64,000 bases of DNA from Sphingomonas sp. BK235 (GTDB lineage: Bacteria > Pseudomonadota > Alphaproteobacteria > Sphingomonadales > Sphingomonadaceae), in NCBI RefSeq assembly GCF_004345855.1, contig NZ_SLXN01000006.1, positions 186,001-250,000 on the forward strand. Reading direction: 5' to 3'. The notes below the pieces were generated by a model. It saw only the letters and a program-made list of their open reading frames with translations, searched no databases and was not told the DNA's origin. A program made the position numbers and the translations under genes. Of the stretch, positions 8,851 through 16,070 are shown in pieces; position 1 is the first letter of the stretch, and each line of letters starts with the position of its first letter.

Positions 8851-10050
8851 TTGAGGCTCGCCATCCCAGCCTACGTCACCGCTGCGACCCTGTTGGTCGC
8901 GGCCCTGTCCCCTGCGGCCGGCCAGATGGCATCGGTCGACCGGCTGTACGAGAGTACGCTGTCGCCGCGCGAGGTCGTCGATACGCTGTCGCACTACGGA
9001 TCGCTCTATCCCAGCGCGATCGTGGCGCATGGCCGCAACCCGCATATCCTAGAGCGCGACCCGCGCCCTTTTCCCGCGATCAGCTTTCGTAGCCATGATG
9101 GCGACTATGACCTGAACGACTATCTGTCGTACAATCGCGTCGCCGGTCTGCTCGTCCTCAAGGACGGGCGCATCGCCTATGAACATTACGACCTGGGCAT
9201 CGATCAGGATACGCATTGGGCTTCCTTCTCGATGGCGAAGTCGTTCACGTCGGTGCTGGCCGGCGTCGCGGTCAAGGACGGGTTTATCGGCAGCGTCGAC
9301 GATCCCGTGGTCCGCTATGTCCCTGCGTTGAAAGGTAGCGGCTATGACAAGGTGTCCGTCCGGCAGGTGATGCAGATGGCATCGGGCCTGCAATTGGATG
9401 AAACCTATGCCGATCCGCGATCCGACCGCCGGCAGTTGCTGGCGCGGATGCGAAGCGGCAAGCCCCATGCCGCGCTGGACTTCATCCGCACGAAGCCCAG
9501 CGCGGTCGCGCCGGGCACGCGCTGGCAGTATAATTCCGGCGAAGGCCATGTGCTCGCCGCGGTCGTCGAGAATGCGACAGGCAAGCCGCTCTGGCAGTAT
9601 TTGCGCGATCGGATATGGATCCCCGCCGGGATGGCGAGCGACGCGACATGGTGGCTCGACAGCCTCGACGGCGGAGCCCAGGGGACGGCCGGCCTAACCG
9701 CGACGCTGCAGGATTATGGACGGTTCGGGCTGTTCGCGGCGTCGAACGGCGTCATCGACGGCCGCAAGACCTTGCCCGACCGTTGGTTCGCCGAAGCCGG
9801 TGCGCCGCATGCGATCGGCGGCAAGACGGTCGATTACGGCTATATGTGGTGGGTGCCCGATCAGGCCGATCCGATCCAGAAAGGCGCCTATGAAGCGCGC
9901 GGCATGTACGGCCAGTATATCTATGTGAACCCGGCGGAGAATGTCGTGATCGTGGCGCTGCGCGCGCCGTCGAAGGGGGCGGTCCGCCCCCATGACCTCG
10001 ATGACGATGCGTTCTTCGCTGCCGTCACGCGGTCATTGCGCCGTCCGTGA
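8851..10050 (+). CDS. Exported serine hydrolase of the beta-lactamase (class C/EstB-like) fold
   Basis: A 399-residue penicillin-binding-fold hydrolase (PF00144 type). The SxxK motif is SMAK within HWASFSMAKSFTSVLAG, and the second motif is YNS in WQYNSGEGHVLAAVVE. These give an acyl-enzyme serine that could act on amide, ester or lactam substrates, as in 6-aminohexanoate-dimer hydrolase or EstB. I prefer the TTG at 8851: GGAAGGA lies 8 nt upstream and the protein then begins with a clean signal peptide ending PAAGQ. An ATG at 8740 would put Arg-rich residues before it. A short palindrome TGACAGGAAATTGTCA (8668-8683) lies in the leader. It follows the LysR gene by about 230 bp and has its own terminator. 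A role in phosphonate use is not shown. Confidence 0.8.
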   Translation: MRLAIPAYVTAATLLVAALSPAAGQMASVDRLYESTLSPREVVDTLSHYGSLYPSAIVAHGRNPHILERDPRPFPAISFRSHDGDYDLNDYLSYNRVAGLLVLKDGRIAYEHYDLGIDQDTHWASFSMAKSFTSVLAGVAVKDGFIGSVDDPVVRYVPALKGSGYDKVSVRQVMQMASGLQLDETYADPRSDRRQLLARMRSGKPHAALDFIRTKPSAVAPGTRWQYNSGEGHVLAAVVENATGKPLWQYLRDRIWIPAGMASDATWWLDSLDGGAQGTAGLTATLQDYGRFGLFAASNGVIDGRKTLPDRWFAEAGAPHAIGGKTVDYGYMWWVPDQADPIQKGAYEARGMYGQYIYVNPAENVVIVALRAPSKGAVRPHDLDDDAFFAAVTRSLRRP

Positions 10051-10086
10051 GGGCCGGACCCACCGCCGGTCCTGACTGAACCGACC

Positions 10087-10114
10087 GGGGGTGGCCCGAT
10101 CGGGCCCCCCTTTT
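10087..10114 (+). terminator. Rho-independent terminator after the serine hydrolase
   Basis: A GGGG-bulge-GGCCC arm pairs with GGGCC-CCCC around a GATC loop and is followed by TTTT (10111-10114). It lies 37 bp after the stop codon. Confidence 0.7.
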
Positions 10115-10314
10115 ATCATCGCGTTGGCCTCTGCTCCCGCCGAGAATCTAGGATTTTCGGCTGCGACGTCGCGCAGGCCTTCCTCACTCTCGGAGGTATA
10201 CCCTGCCGAAACACGGCTGCTGGAACAGCTTTCCCGTTCAATCAGGGTCACTTGCAGAGATATTGAACACTCGGCTGCGAGGGGCTGGCAGCTGGTGGAA
10301 CAGAAGGGGCCGGC

Positions 10315-10550
10315 ATGACGCTCTTCGGCTACGCGCGGATATCAACGATCGATCAGGGCCTCGGCATCCAAGAGGCTGCGCTGCGCGCGGCGGGCTGCCG
10401 GCGGAGGGCCTCCAGGCGGCGAAGGCCCGCGGTGTCTACAAGGGCGACAAGCCGCGCATCGATCCGGCGGCCGTGCGCAAGCTCGCGGCCGAAGGTGTGA
10501 GGCCAACGCACATCGCGCGCCAGCTCGGTATCTCGCGTGTGCGTCGGTGA
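10315..10550 (+). pseudogene. Serine resolvase/invertase remnant with internal deletion
   Basis: The frame starting at 10315 gives the resolvase N-terminus TLFGYARISTIDQGLGIQEA with the catalytic Ser of YARIST. After AAGCRR the similarity jumps, in another frame, to the C-terminal part GLQAAKARGVYKGDKPRIDP and the HTH region AEGVRPTHIARQLGIS, ending at a stop near 10550. About 100 residues of the catalytic core and long helix are missing, and the last HTH residues are cut. It is a scar of a transposon or integron-like element directly beside the host side of the prophage attachment site. Confidence 0.8.
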
Positions 10551-10731
10551 TCTTGTACGCACGTCCCGCGGACTGGCTCGACGGCACGCCAGCTCGCTCA
10601 GCATGCGATACCCTCGATCCGTTCGTGATTGCGGGGGTTGTGTTGAGCGTCAGTGGGACCGGGAACAACCCGTCAAGCCACGGGGACGTGGCCCGGATTG
10701 GCGGTAACTGGGAACAGGTGAGATTAGGTTT

Positions 10732-10746
10732 TGGTGGAAGGGGCTG
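10732..10746 (+). repeat. attL core
   Basis: TGGTGGAAGGGGCTG, identical to the last 15 bases of tRNA-Tyr (CCA included, reverse strand) at 53025-53039. Host sequence lies to its left and phage sequence to its right. Confidence 0.85.
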
Positions 10747-10809
10747 CTGCTGGAATGATGGTCATAGATCCTCGGAAATGCGTTGTTTTTGAGGTGTAGC
10801 GTTTGGCTG

Positions 10810-10830
10810 ATGCCCCCTCGGGTGCCCCCA
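10810..10830 (+). promoter_or_regulatory. Left-arm integrase binding repeats
   Basis: ATGCCCCCT (10810-10818) and GTGCCCCCA (10822-10830), 12 bp apart, about 65-85 bp inside the attL core. They match three GTGCCCCCA copies near the right end in sequence and orientation, as expected for arm-type sites of a P4-like integrase. Confidence 0.55.
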
Positions 10831-10842
10831 GCTTTGGCCCGC

Positions 10843-11088
10843 TCAGGCGGCGGAGAGCCGAGAATCGAGCCAGGTCGAGACGGCCGCTTCCCACCAGCCG
10901 ACCGACCGGGCGGTCAGTCGAACCGGCTGCGGGAATTCGCCCGAGTTGATGAGGCGATAGATCGTCGCCCGGCTGAGCCCGGTGGTCGCGATCACGTCGT
11001 TGATCCGGAGGAAGCGACCGCGTGCGAGCGGGCATCCCGCCCGCTTCGCCTCGGCAATCGTGCGGGGCGTGTGAGCGGCCGCCATCAC
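10843..11088 (-). CDS. AlpA-type HTH protein, probable excisionase
   Basis: An 81-residue DNA-binding protein of the AlpA/MerR-like winged-helix family. The core RFLRINDVIATTGLSRATIY followed by RLINSGEFPQPVRL and VGWWEAAVSTWLDSRL is the standard AlpA layout. Such proteins act as excisionases or activate integrase genes in P4-type elements. It is the last gene of the leftward early operon and lies just inside attL. In the circular phage genome it would come next to the attachment site and the right-end integrase. Its start overlaps the stop of the next upstream gene, so translation is coupled. Confidence 0.8.
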   Translation of the reverse strand: MMAAAHTPRTIAEAKRAGCPLARGRFLRINDVIATTGLSRATIYRLINSGEFPQPVRLTARSVGWWEAAVSTWLDSRLSAA

Positions 11089-11789
11089 CGATCCCCTGCT
11101 GGCTGTCGCGGGGTGGCGGAAAGCTCGTCGGCGATAGCCTGCACAAGCCCGATTGAAGCCTCATCCGACAAGCCCCGCTTGCGGCAGGCATTCCACGCAG
11201 CGATGCGCCACGGCTCTCCCGCATCCACCACCGTCGCGGTCGCGACAGGGGGCGGTACGTGCAGGGCAGCCGTGAGCAGGCGGATCGCGTCGAGCGCCTC
11301 GTCGTAGGTGCCATCGCCGGCGCCGCGCAGAATGGCCTCGCCGGCTTGGAGCGCAGCGGTGACCTTTTCAGATGCGCCTGCGGCGGATCCGCATTGCTCG
11401 CACCAGCCTTCGTTGCTCATCGCCTGCTCGATCGCGTGCACCAGGCAGAGCGGGTCGCTGTCGTCGTGCTCGCTCAGCTGCTGTGGCCAGTAGAGCGGGT
11501 GTCCGGCTGGCACCTCGTGGTCGTGGCTGCACAGTCGCTTGCCGCTCGAGCGGCGCTCTCCAAGGTGGAGGCGCCCAAGCTGGCGAGGAAGCGCGCTTGC
11601 GGGAACGGTCCGGATCTCGACCGAGAAGCGGGCGACGATCCAAGCCGTTGTCGCGGCCAGGTGGACGGCCTCGAACTGGTTGGCGCCGTCCGGATAGGTC
11701 CGCGCGACCAGGGCGACGATCGCCGCCATCGTGCTTTCGGGAACGGAGTCGACCGGCGCGCCGGCGGTGAGCGGGGCATGGTCGGGCAT
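11085..11789 (-). CDS. Phage early protein of unknown function (234 aa)
   Basis: The supported start is ATG 11789, which overlaps the previous gene's stop as TGATG; frame upstream of it is only open by base composition. The product has an Ala-rich N-terminal half and a short Cys pair (EGWCEQCGSA) that could be a small zinc knuckle near residue 130. The C-terminal part (WRIAAWNACRKRGLSDEASI) is helical. No known domain is recognised. It is the penultimate gene of a tightly overlapping early operon transcribed from the cro promoter region toward attL. Confidence 0.65.
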   Translation of the reverse strand: MPDHAPLTAGAPVDSVPESTMAAIVALVARTYPDGANQFEAVHLAATTAWIVARFSVEIRTVPASALPRQLGRLHLGERRSSGKRLCSHDHEVPAGHPLYWPQQLSEHDDSDPLCLVHAIEQAMSNEGWCEQCGSAAGASEKVTAALQAGEAILRGAGDGTYDEALDAIRLLTAALHVPPPVATATVVDAGEPWRIAAWNACRKRGLSDEASIGLVQAIADELSATPRQPAGDR

Positions 11790-11968
11790 CAGCCGATCAC
11801 CTCGTATTCTGCGATATCGAAGGGGTGACCCGTCCGGGTCCAGCGACAGCCCATCTTGCCGTCGGCCGGCCACTCGTGAGGCGCGACGCCAGCGGGGTCG
11901 CGCTCGAGGCGCACGCGGACGCGGCGGCCGATCGCCTCCTGCGGGAGGAAGCCGGGGTTCGTCTTCAC
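11789..11968 (-). CDS. Small phage early protein (59 aa), basic
   Basis: Starts with GTG 11968, overlapping the upstream stop (GTGA), and ends overlapping the next start (TGATG). The sequence contains RRVRVRLERDPAGVAPHEW and a short aromatic end (HPFDIAEYEVIG), which suggests a small beta-rich fold. Function unknown. The coupled junctions on both sides argue that it is a real gene. Confidence 0.6.
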   Translation of the reverse strand: MKTNPGFLPQEAIGRRVRVRLERDPAGVAPHEWPADGKMGCRWTRTGHPFDIAEYEVIG

Positions 11969-12285
11969 GAGCCCCACTCCATGTCGTCATGGCAATCCCC
12001 GCAGATCTCGTTGGGATCTGAGCTGCTGCCGCAGCAGATGCACGGCTCCGCCGGCGTCGGGCCGTCGAGCAGCCGGTAGGCGAGGACGTCATGCCAGAGG
12101 ACCTGGTCCGCCCAGCGAGGCTCGGTGACGGCGCCATCATTACAGAGCGCGATGACGCGCACCTGGCTGTCGAAGGAGGGGCGCGCGAACTGGTCGACCG
12201 CGACCATGCCATATGCGGCGCAATACGTGCGGAGCGGCCATACCATGCCGTCCGCCCGCACCGTCGTGGGGTGTGAGCTGATCAT
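11965..12285 (-). CDS. Phage early protein with C-terminal four-Cys zinc motif (106 aa)
   Basis: ATG 12285 overlaps the upstream stop as ATGA. The C-terminus CICCGSSSDPNEICGDCHDD has two C-x2-C pairs typical of a zinc ribbon. The N-terminal two-thirds (WPLRTYCAAYGMVAVDQFAR) resembles no family I know. It may be a DNA- or protein-binding early regulator. It lies within the leftward operon with overlaps at both ends. Confidence 0.65.
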   Translation of the reverse strand: MISSHPTTVRADGMVWPLRTYCAAYGMVAVDQFARPSFDSQVRVIALCNDGAVTEPRWADQVLWHDVLAYRLLDGPTPAEPCICCGSSSDPNEICGDCHDDMEWGS

Positions 12286-12554
12286 CCTAGGTTGTCCAAG
12301 CTGACGGGTGGATGGGGGCGCCGCTTGCCGCGCCGCTCGAGGCCGGCGAACGGACGATAGTCGACGAGGTCGATCATGAAGCGGCGGCAGACCCGCTGCA
12401 GGGTACGGCGCGAGCACCGCAGCGCGCTCATCGCGCGTGCCGCGTCAGCGCCGTCCGCTGCGAGCCCCTTGAGGTAGATGGCACGGCGAACGGACGCCGA
12501 GGTCGCGCCGATCTCAGCGGCGACCTGGCCGATCAGACGCGACGGGGCGCGCAT
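12282..12554 (-). CDS. Small HTH-like phage early protein (90 aa)
   Basis: A basic helical protein. LIGQVAAEIGATSASVRRAI and MSALRCSRRTLQRVCRRFMI look like two helix-turn-helix-like segments, followed by a basic Pro-rich tail. It is likely DNA-binding; no family is recognised. It overlaps both neighbours by a few bases in the early operon. Confidence 0.6.
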   Translation of the reverse strand: MRAPSRLIGQVAAEIGATSASVRRAIYLKGLAADGADAARAMSALRCSRRTLQRVCRRFMIDLVDYRPFAGLERRGKRRPHPPVSLDNLG

Positions 12555-12820
12555 CAGAGCATGCCCAGCGCTTGCATGTAGACCTCGAGGATCGACTGCT
12601 CTTCTTGGAACTCCTCGCGCTTCTGCTTGCGGATCTTCATGATCTGGCGGATCGCCTTGGCGTCGTAGCCGCGGCTCTTGGCTTCGGCGAAGACGTCCTT
12701 GATGTCGTCGGCGATGCCCTTCTTCTCTTCCTCGAGGCGCTCGGCGCGCTCGATCAACAGCCGCAGCTCGTCCGCTGCGACGGCGCCGCCGCCCATGCCT
12801 TCCTGGCGATCGCCGGCCAT
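12554..12820 (-). CDS. GapR-like nucleoid-associated protein (DUF2312)
   Basis: An 88-residue coiled-coil protein. DELRLLIERAERLEEEKKGI, ADDIKDVFAEAKSRGYDAKA and IRQIMKIRKQKREE are the core of the DUF2312/GapR family, and the end YMQALGML matches the family C-terminus. In Caulobacter, GapR forms tetramers that clamp overtwisted DNA ahead of replication and transcription machinery and stimulate topoisomerases. A phage copy may assist replication or compact phage DNA. ATG 12820 is chosen because it overlaps the upstream stop, has GGAGGG upstream, and gives the usual length. Confidence 0.85.
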   Translation of the reverse strand: MAGDRQEGMGGGAVAADELRLLIERAERLEEEKKGIADDIKDVFAEAKSRGYDAKAIRQIMKIRKQKREEFQEEQSILEVYMQALGML

Positions 12821-12999
12821 CAGCCCTGCCCTCCGAAGATGATCGTGACGTGCGGGCCGGCGCCGAGCAGCGCAGCGCCCTCGCAGAAGGTCAGCCCCAT
12901 CAGCAGGCCGGCGATCGCCATCAGCGCGGTGACGCTCGGCCTCGCCTGCGCCTGAGCGGCGCGCGCCGGAACGCGGCGCTGGGTTCGGCCGCGGCTCAC
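12820..12999 (-). CDS. Small single-pass membrane protein (59 aa)
   Basis: Starts with GTG 12999 (GTGA overlap) and ends overlapping the GapR-like start. A basic N-terminus precedes one hydrophobic segment, VTALMAIAGLLMGLTFCEGA, so it should sit in the inner membrane with the N-terminus inside. Function unknown. It resembles the small membrane proteins often found in phage early operons. Confidence 0.55.
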   Translation of the reverse strand: MSRGRTQRRVPARAAQAQARPSVTALMAIAGLLMGLTFCEGAALLGAGPHVTIIFGGQG

Positions 13000-13421
13000 T
13001 CGGCACCGCCGGCGCGCTCGCAGCGCGTGCAAAGGTGCGAGGTCGCCCAGCTGCACGCCCGGCCGCTGTCGGAGCACGAACAGCCATCGAACTCACTGCA
13101 GCCGCAGCTGCGGCATACCGAGGGATGCCGCTCGACGGGATCATCGGCGAGCTGGCGATAAACGGTCGCGTCGAGCGGGATCACGCGCGCAATACGCTCG
13201 ATTATCGCGTCGGTACGTGCGGTCGCTCCGCGCGCCTCAAGCCGCGTGATGATGCTGCGCGCTTCACCGGCGCGGCGACCCGGGCCGAGCCGATCGGCGA
13301 GCTGGTCGACGGTGAGGCCGGCGGCCGTGCGGCGGAGCCGCAGGTACTCGGACGCCTGCAGGGGACCGAGCGCCGAGGGCGTCTGGGCAGGGCGGAAGTG
13401 GGATGAGGCGAACATCTTCAA
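12996..13421 (-). CDS. XRE-like HTH protein with C-terminal Cys-rich zinc domain (141 aa)
   Basis: The N-terminal half (EYLRLRRTAAGLTVDQLADR to about residue 90) is a helix-turn-helix of the XRE type. The C-terminal part has paired cysteines in CRSCGCSEFDGCSCSDSG and HLCTRCERAG, a pattern repeatedly seen in phage-encoded small zinc proteins. It is probably a DNA-binding regulator. TTG 13421 is preferred because GGAGAG lies about 7 nt upstream; ATG 13415 is the alternative. Confidence 0.65.
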   Translation of the reverse strand: MKMFASSHFRPAQTPSALGPLQASEYLRLRRTAAGLTVDQLADRLGPGRRAGEARSIITRLEARGATARTDAIIERIARVIPLDATVYRQLADDPVERHPSVCRSCGCSEFDGCSCSDSGRACSWATSHLCTRCERAGGAE

Positions 13422-13516
13422 GGTCGTTCTCTCCAGGCAGCACGAGGCCGCTCCCGGAAGCGCATGCGACCGAGGCGGCAGGTCAGTTGTCGTTGTGTTC
13501 GTTTAGGAGGGCGAGC

Positions 13517-14002
13517 TCAGCCCGGCTGCGCAGGCGGCCCGTCGCGGATGCGGGACACGGCCTGGCGAATGGTGGTGATGGCAGTGGAGGTGGCCTCGTC
13601 GGCCTGCTCGAGCTCGCGCAGCGCAGTCTCGAGCGTCCGGACGTCGGCGCCTGGCTGCGCCGCGGCAATCGAGGCGGCGAGAGCCTCGCCCGACTCCTTG
13701 GCCAGGTCGATCGTCACCGCGCCGATCGCCGCGGCATCCGCGAACCGCTCGGCGGCGGAGCTTTCGACGATACGGCCGTAGGTCTCGAAAATGGGGAAGC
13801 CGACCCCGCCGGTAGCGCGGTGGTGCAGGTCAAGCTTAATCGCGTCCTCGATCGTCAGCCGCTCGCGGCGGTCGGGATCGCTGAGCGCGCGGAGATAGTC
13901 GGCGCCGCGGCCGGTGACCTCGGCAGCAATCTCGATGCCAATCTCGCCCAGGACGCGGAAAAGGGCATTCTCAATGGTGAGGGGCGCGCGAACCTTCGTC
14001 AT
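13517..14002 (-). CDS. Phage early protein, paralog of the next gene (161 aa)
   Basis: The N-terminal 60 residues (ENALFRVLGEIGIEIAAEV through DPDRRERLTIEDAIKLDL) match the adjacent 13999-14295 product position by position. The C-terminal half (EALAASIAAAQPGADVRTLE) is helical and possibly coiled coil. ATG 14002 overlaps the upstream stop (ATGA). The shared domain may bind DNA or oligomerise; no family is recognised. It lies early in the cro operon, where regulators such as cII usually lie. Confidence 0.6.
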   Translation of the reverse strand: MTKVRAPLTIENALFRVLGEIGIEIAAEVTGRGADYLRALSDPDRRERLTIEDAIKLDLHHRATGGVGFPIFETYGRIVESSAAERFADAAAIGAVTIDLAKESGEALAASIAAAQPGADVRTLETALRELEQADEATSTAITTIRQAVSRIRDGPPAQPG

Positions 14003-14295
14003 GCGGCCACCGCGCAGGTCGGTGGTATGCCGCGCAGCCTGGCCTTTAGCACGCCGAGCTCGGCCTCAAGGACGAGTGTGGAAAGCGGGAACAGAGCGCT
14101 CTCGGCACCTTCGCAGTAGAGGTCGAGCCTCATAGCCGCAGGCATCTTGAGCCGCTCGCCGCGGTTCGGGTCACACGATGCGAGCAGTTGCTCGGCACGC
14201 AGACCAGCCACCTCGGCAGCCGTTGCGACGCCGATCTGCCCGACAATGCGGAAAAGCGCGGCCTCGAGCGTTGTAGTGGCGCCAGGCTGGGTCAC
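13999..14295 (-). CDS. Phage early protein, short paralog (98 aa)
   Basis: Start GTG 14295 has GGAG 7 nt upstream and gives EAALFRIVGQIGVATAAEV and CDPNRGERLKMPAAMRLDL, colinear with the larger downstream paralog. Frame upstream of this GTG overlaps cro and has no coding signal. It is the second gene after cro on the same strand, 154 bp behind it. Function unknown; the position suits a CII- or replication-like regulator, which is inference only. Confidence 0.6.
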   Translation of the reverse strand: MTQPGATTTLEAALFRIVGQIGVATAAEVAGLRAEQLLASCDPNRGERLKMPAAMRLDLYCEGAESALFPLSTLVLEAELGVLKARLRGIPPTCAVAA

Positions 14296-14449
14296 AGGGT
14301 TGCTCCGAAAAGTGGCCCCGATCGCGGCAGACGACCGGCGCCGAGGGTGGCAGTGGTGGATCCGCAGACTGAACAGGCGCCGGGGGAGTTGGCCGACGAT
14401 CGACCGGTCTGCGAGCGGTCGAAGGGGGGAACAATTAAGGGCAAGGGCG

Positions 14450-14695
14450 TCATTGCGGCGCACCGTTGACACGTCCCACCTCTTCCAGAGGGTAGATGTC
14501 GGGACGAAGAAGATGCCGGCTGACGCCTGTCGCGCGCTCAACCGCGAGGACGTGCTCGGCGGGGAGGACCTTGGCCTCGGTGATCCACTTCCACACGGCG
14601 GTTTGCGAGACGCCAACCAGGCGAGCGGTAGCAGATTGCCCGCCGGCTCGCTCGACCGCTTCGCGAAGCGCTTCCTGTGGGGTTGCATCATCCAT
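14450..14695 (-). CDS. Cro-like (YdaS-type) HTH repressor
   Basis: An 81-residue protein with the compact YdaS/Cro helix-turn-helix: LREAVERAGGQSATARLVGV, SQTAVWKWITEAKVLPAEHV, then LAVERATGVSRHLLRPDIYP. Divergent from the CI-like gene across an 87-bp gap with repeated GGTTGT half-sites, it should be the Cro counterpart that opens the leftward early operon. No strong ribosome binding site precedes ATG 14695, so a leaderless or short-leader transcript is possible. Confidence 0.82.
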   Translation of the reverse strand: MDDATPQEALREAVERAGGQSATARLVGVSQTAVWKWITEAKVLPAEHVLAVERATGVSRHLLRPDIYPLEEVGRVNGAPQ

Positions 14696-14716
14696 GGATG
14701 ATGGTGCTACATCTGC

Positions 14717-14770
14717 GGTTGTCTCGCGTCAACAACCATTCTTTGCGTGGTTGTCGATTACTGCAGTTGT
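14717..14770. promoter_or_regulatory. Operator region of the cI/cro switch
   Basis: GGTTGT (14717-14722), its inverse ACAACC (14732-14737), GGTTGT again (14749-14754) and a diverged AGTTGT (14765-14770) give overlapping inverted repeats centred near 14727 and 14743. They fill the gap between the divergent cro and cI starts. Multiple spaced half-sites are what a dimeric CI/Cro pair needs. Confidence 0.55.
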
Positions 14771-14782
14771 AGGGTCGCAACG

Positions 14783-15439
14783 ATGATTGTGCCCGAACGC
14801 CTGCTCTCACAACTCGCTATTGTCGGCATCTCGCAAGCCGAGCTGGCACGTCGTGTCGGGATCTCGCAGCAGGCGATTCATAAGCTGGTAACGGGCGGAT
14901 CTCGCAGCACCACGTCGCTGCATAAGATCGCGCGTGAGCTGGATACTACGCCCCAGTACCTAGCTGGCGAAACGAACGATCCCGCGTCTGATGCACCGCC
15001 CGCGCCGAGCGCGGCGCAGATGGCGGAGATGCTCGACTTGGTGCCCGTCGCTTCAATCGACCTAGCCTATGGCATGGGCGGGACCTTCGCTGACGGCCAC
15101 GTGAGCGTCGAGGTCATGCACTTCCCTCGGCAGTGGATCGAGGCGATGACACGCACGCCGCCGGCCGCCCTGACCTGGGCGCGCGGGCGCGGTAATTCGA
15201 TGTCGCCTACGATCGAGGACGATGACATCGTGCTGATCGACAGGTCCGACCGATCTGTGAAGGATCAGGATGCGATTTGGGCGTTCACTATCGGCGACAT
15301 CGCGATGATGAAGCGTCTGCGCATCCGAGGCGAGACGGTGACGATCCTGTCCGACAACGATCGCGTGCCACCCGACAAGGCTCACCCGGACGAGATAAAC
15401 GTAGTGGGGCGGGTCTCTCACATCATCAAGCGGCTCTGA
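14783..15439 (+). CDS. CI-like phage repressor (XRE HTH plus S24 peptidase fold)
   Basis: A 218-residue repressor. An N-terminal XRE helix-turn-helix (GISQAELARRVGISQQAIHK, residues 16-35) precedes a LexA/CI-type S24 domain. The Ser-Lys dyad is visible: Ser139 in GRGNSMSPTI and Lys177 in MMKRL. The usual Ala-Gly cleavage site is not clear (AYGMGG near 95-100), so RecA-stimulated self-cleavage is likely but unproven. ATG 14783 is chosen over an upstream in-frame start because it begins the HTH domain directly and leaves the operator free. It should keep the prophage silent by binding the repeats between it and cro. Confidence 0.87.
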   Translation: MIVPERLLSQLAIVGISQAELARRVGISQQAIHKLVTGGSRSTTSLHKIARELDTTPQYLAGETNDPASDAPPAPSAAQMAEMLDLVPVASIDLAYGMGGTFADGHVSVEVMHFPRQWIEAMTRTPPAALTWARGRGNSMSPTIEDDDIVLIDRSDRSVKDQDAIWAFTIGDIAMMKRLRIRGETVTILSDNDRVPPDKAHPDEINVVGRVSHIIKRL

Positions 15440-15448
15440 GATCATCGC

Positions 15449-15628
15449 GTGAGCGGGCAGCGGTATCGCATCACGGTGTTTGGCGAGCCTCGGTCGACAT
15501 GGCGCTGCTCGGCCGGCGAAGCAATCGACGACGCGGCGCGCATGGCCCTGGCATCCTACGATGAAGAGGCAGGCGAAAATTACCTCGCGGTGCCGGTGGC
15601 GCTAGAAGCATCGGCGATCGGCAGTTAA
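15449..15628 (+). CDS. Small conserved-looking phage protein (59 aa)
   Basis: A GTG start 9 bp after the repressor stop gives RYRITVFGEPRSTWRCSAGE followed by AARMALASYDEE and YLAVPVALEAS, ending at TAA 15628. I recall the RYRITVFGEPRG-type beginning from small proteins in other alphaproteobacterial prophages. The fold is likely beta-strand, helix, strand; the function is unknown. It lies between cI and the HIRAN gene with only short gaps, so it belongs to the lysogenic transcript. Confidence 0.6.
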   Translation: MSGQRYRITVFGEPRSTWRCSAGEAIDDAARMALASYDEEAGENYLAVPVALEASAIGS

Positions 15629-15631
15629 GCG

Positions 15632-16048
15632 GTGGCGCGAGAGCTGACCCTCGCCGTCGTCGGCATAGATTACCCCAATGCTGATCGCTCGCGAACCAAC
15701 CGGCGTTCCGAGCTGCTACTGCTTGATGAGGGGGCCGACATTGAGCTGCGCCCTGAGCCAAAGAACCCGCATGACCCCCACGCAGTGGCTGTGTTCAGCT
15801 CCAGCGGGATCCAGGTCGGCTATCTGACGGCCGAGCGGGCCCCCTGGATAGGAGCCAAGATCCGCGACGGTGAAGAGATTTCGGCCATTTTCCAGGGGCT
15901 CGAAAGCGCCGCCGCGTTCATTCGCATCCGGATCGGGGGCGGTCGACCGAGCCTACCAGGGCAGTCTGCGGTAGAAGCGGCGTCGTCGCAGCCAGCCGAA
16001 GATGGTTTCTGGCCCGACGAGACGGCTCCGAATGGGGTGCTTGACTGA
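15632..16048 (+). CDS. HIRAN-domain protein
   Basis: A 138-residue protein whose first 90 residues fit the HIRAN domain: AVVGIDYPNADRSRTNRR, EPKNPHDPHAVAVFSSSG and QVGYLTAERAPWIG. HIRAN domains bind DNA 3' ends or damaged and stalled DNA in Rad5/HLTF-type proteins and occur as stand-alone proteins in phages. The C-terminal 40 residues are low-complexity and probably disordered. GTG 15632 starts 3 bp after the previous stop. It is expressed with the repressor, so it may act in the lysogen, for example in DNA-end recognition. Confidence 0.75.
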   Translation: MARELTLAVVGIDYPNADRSRTNRRSELLLLDEGADIELRPEPKNPHDPHAVAVFSSSGIQVGYLTAERAPWIGAKIRDGEEISAIFQGLESAAAFIRIRIGGGRPSLPGQSAVEAASSQPAEDGFWPDETAPNGVLD

Positions 16049-16070
16049 GGCGGCAAGGGAGGGGGGAGTT

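Noticed and set aside
10263..10550. Separate 95-aa gene across the resolvase remnant
   Set aside because: Its first half is non-coding in composition and only the C-terminal part resembles a resolvase in a different frame; treated as one pseudogene.
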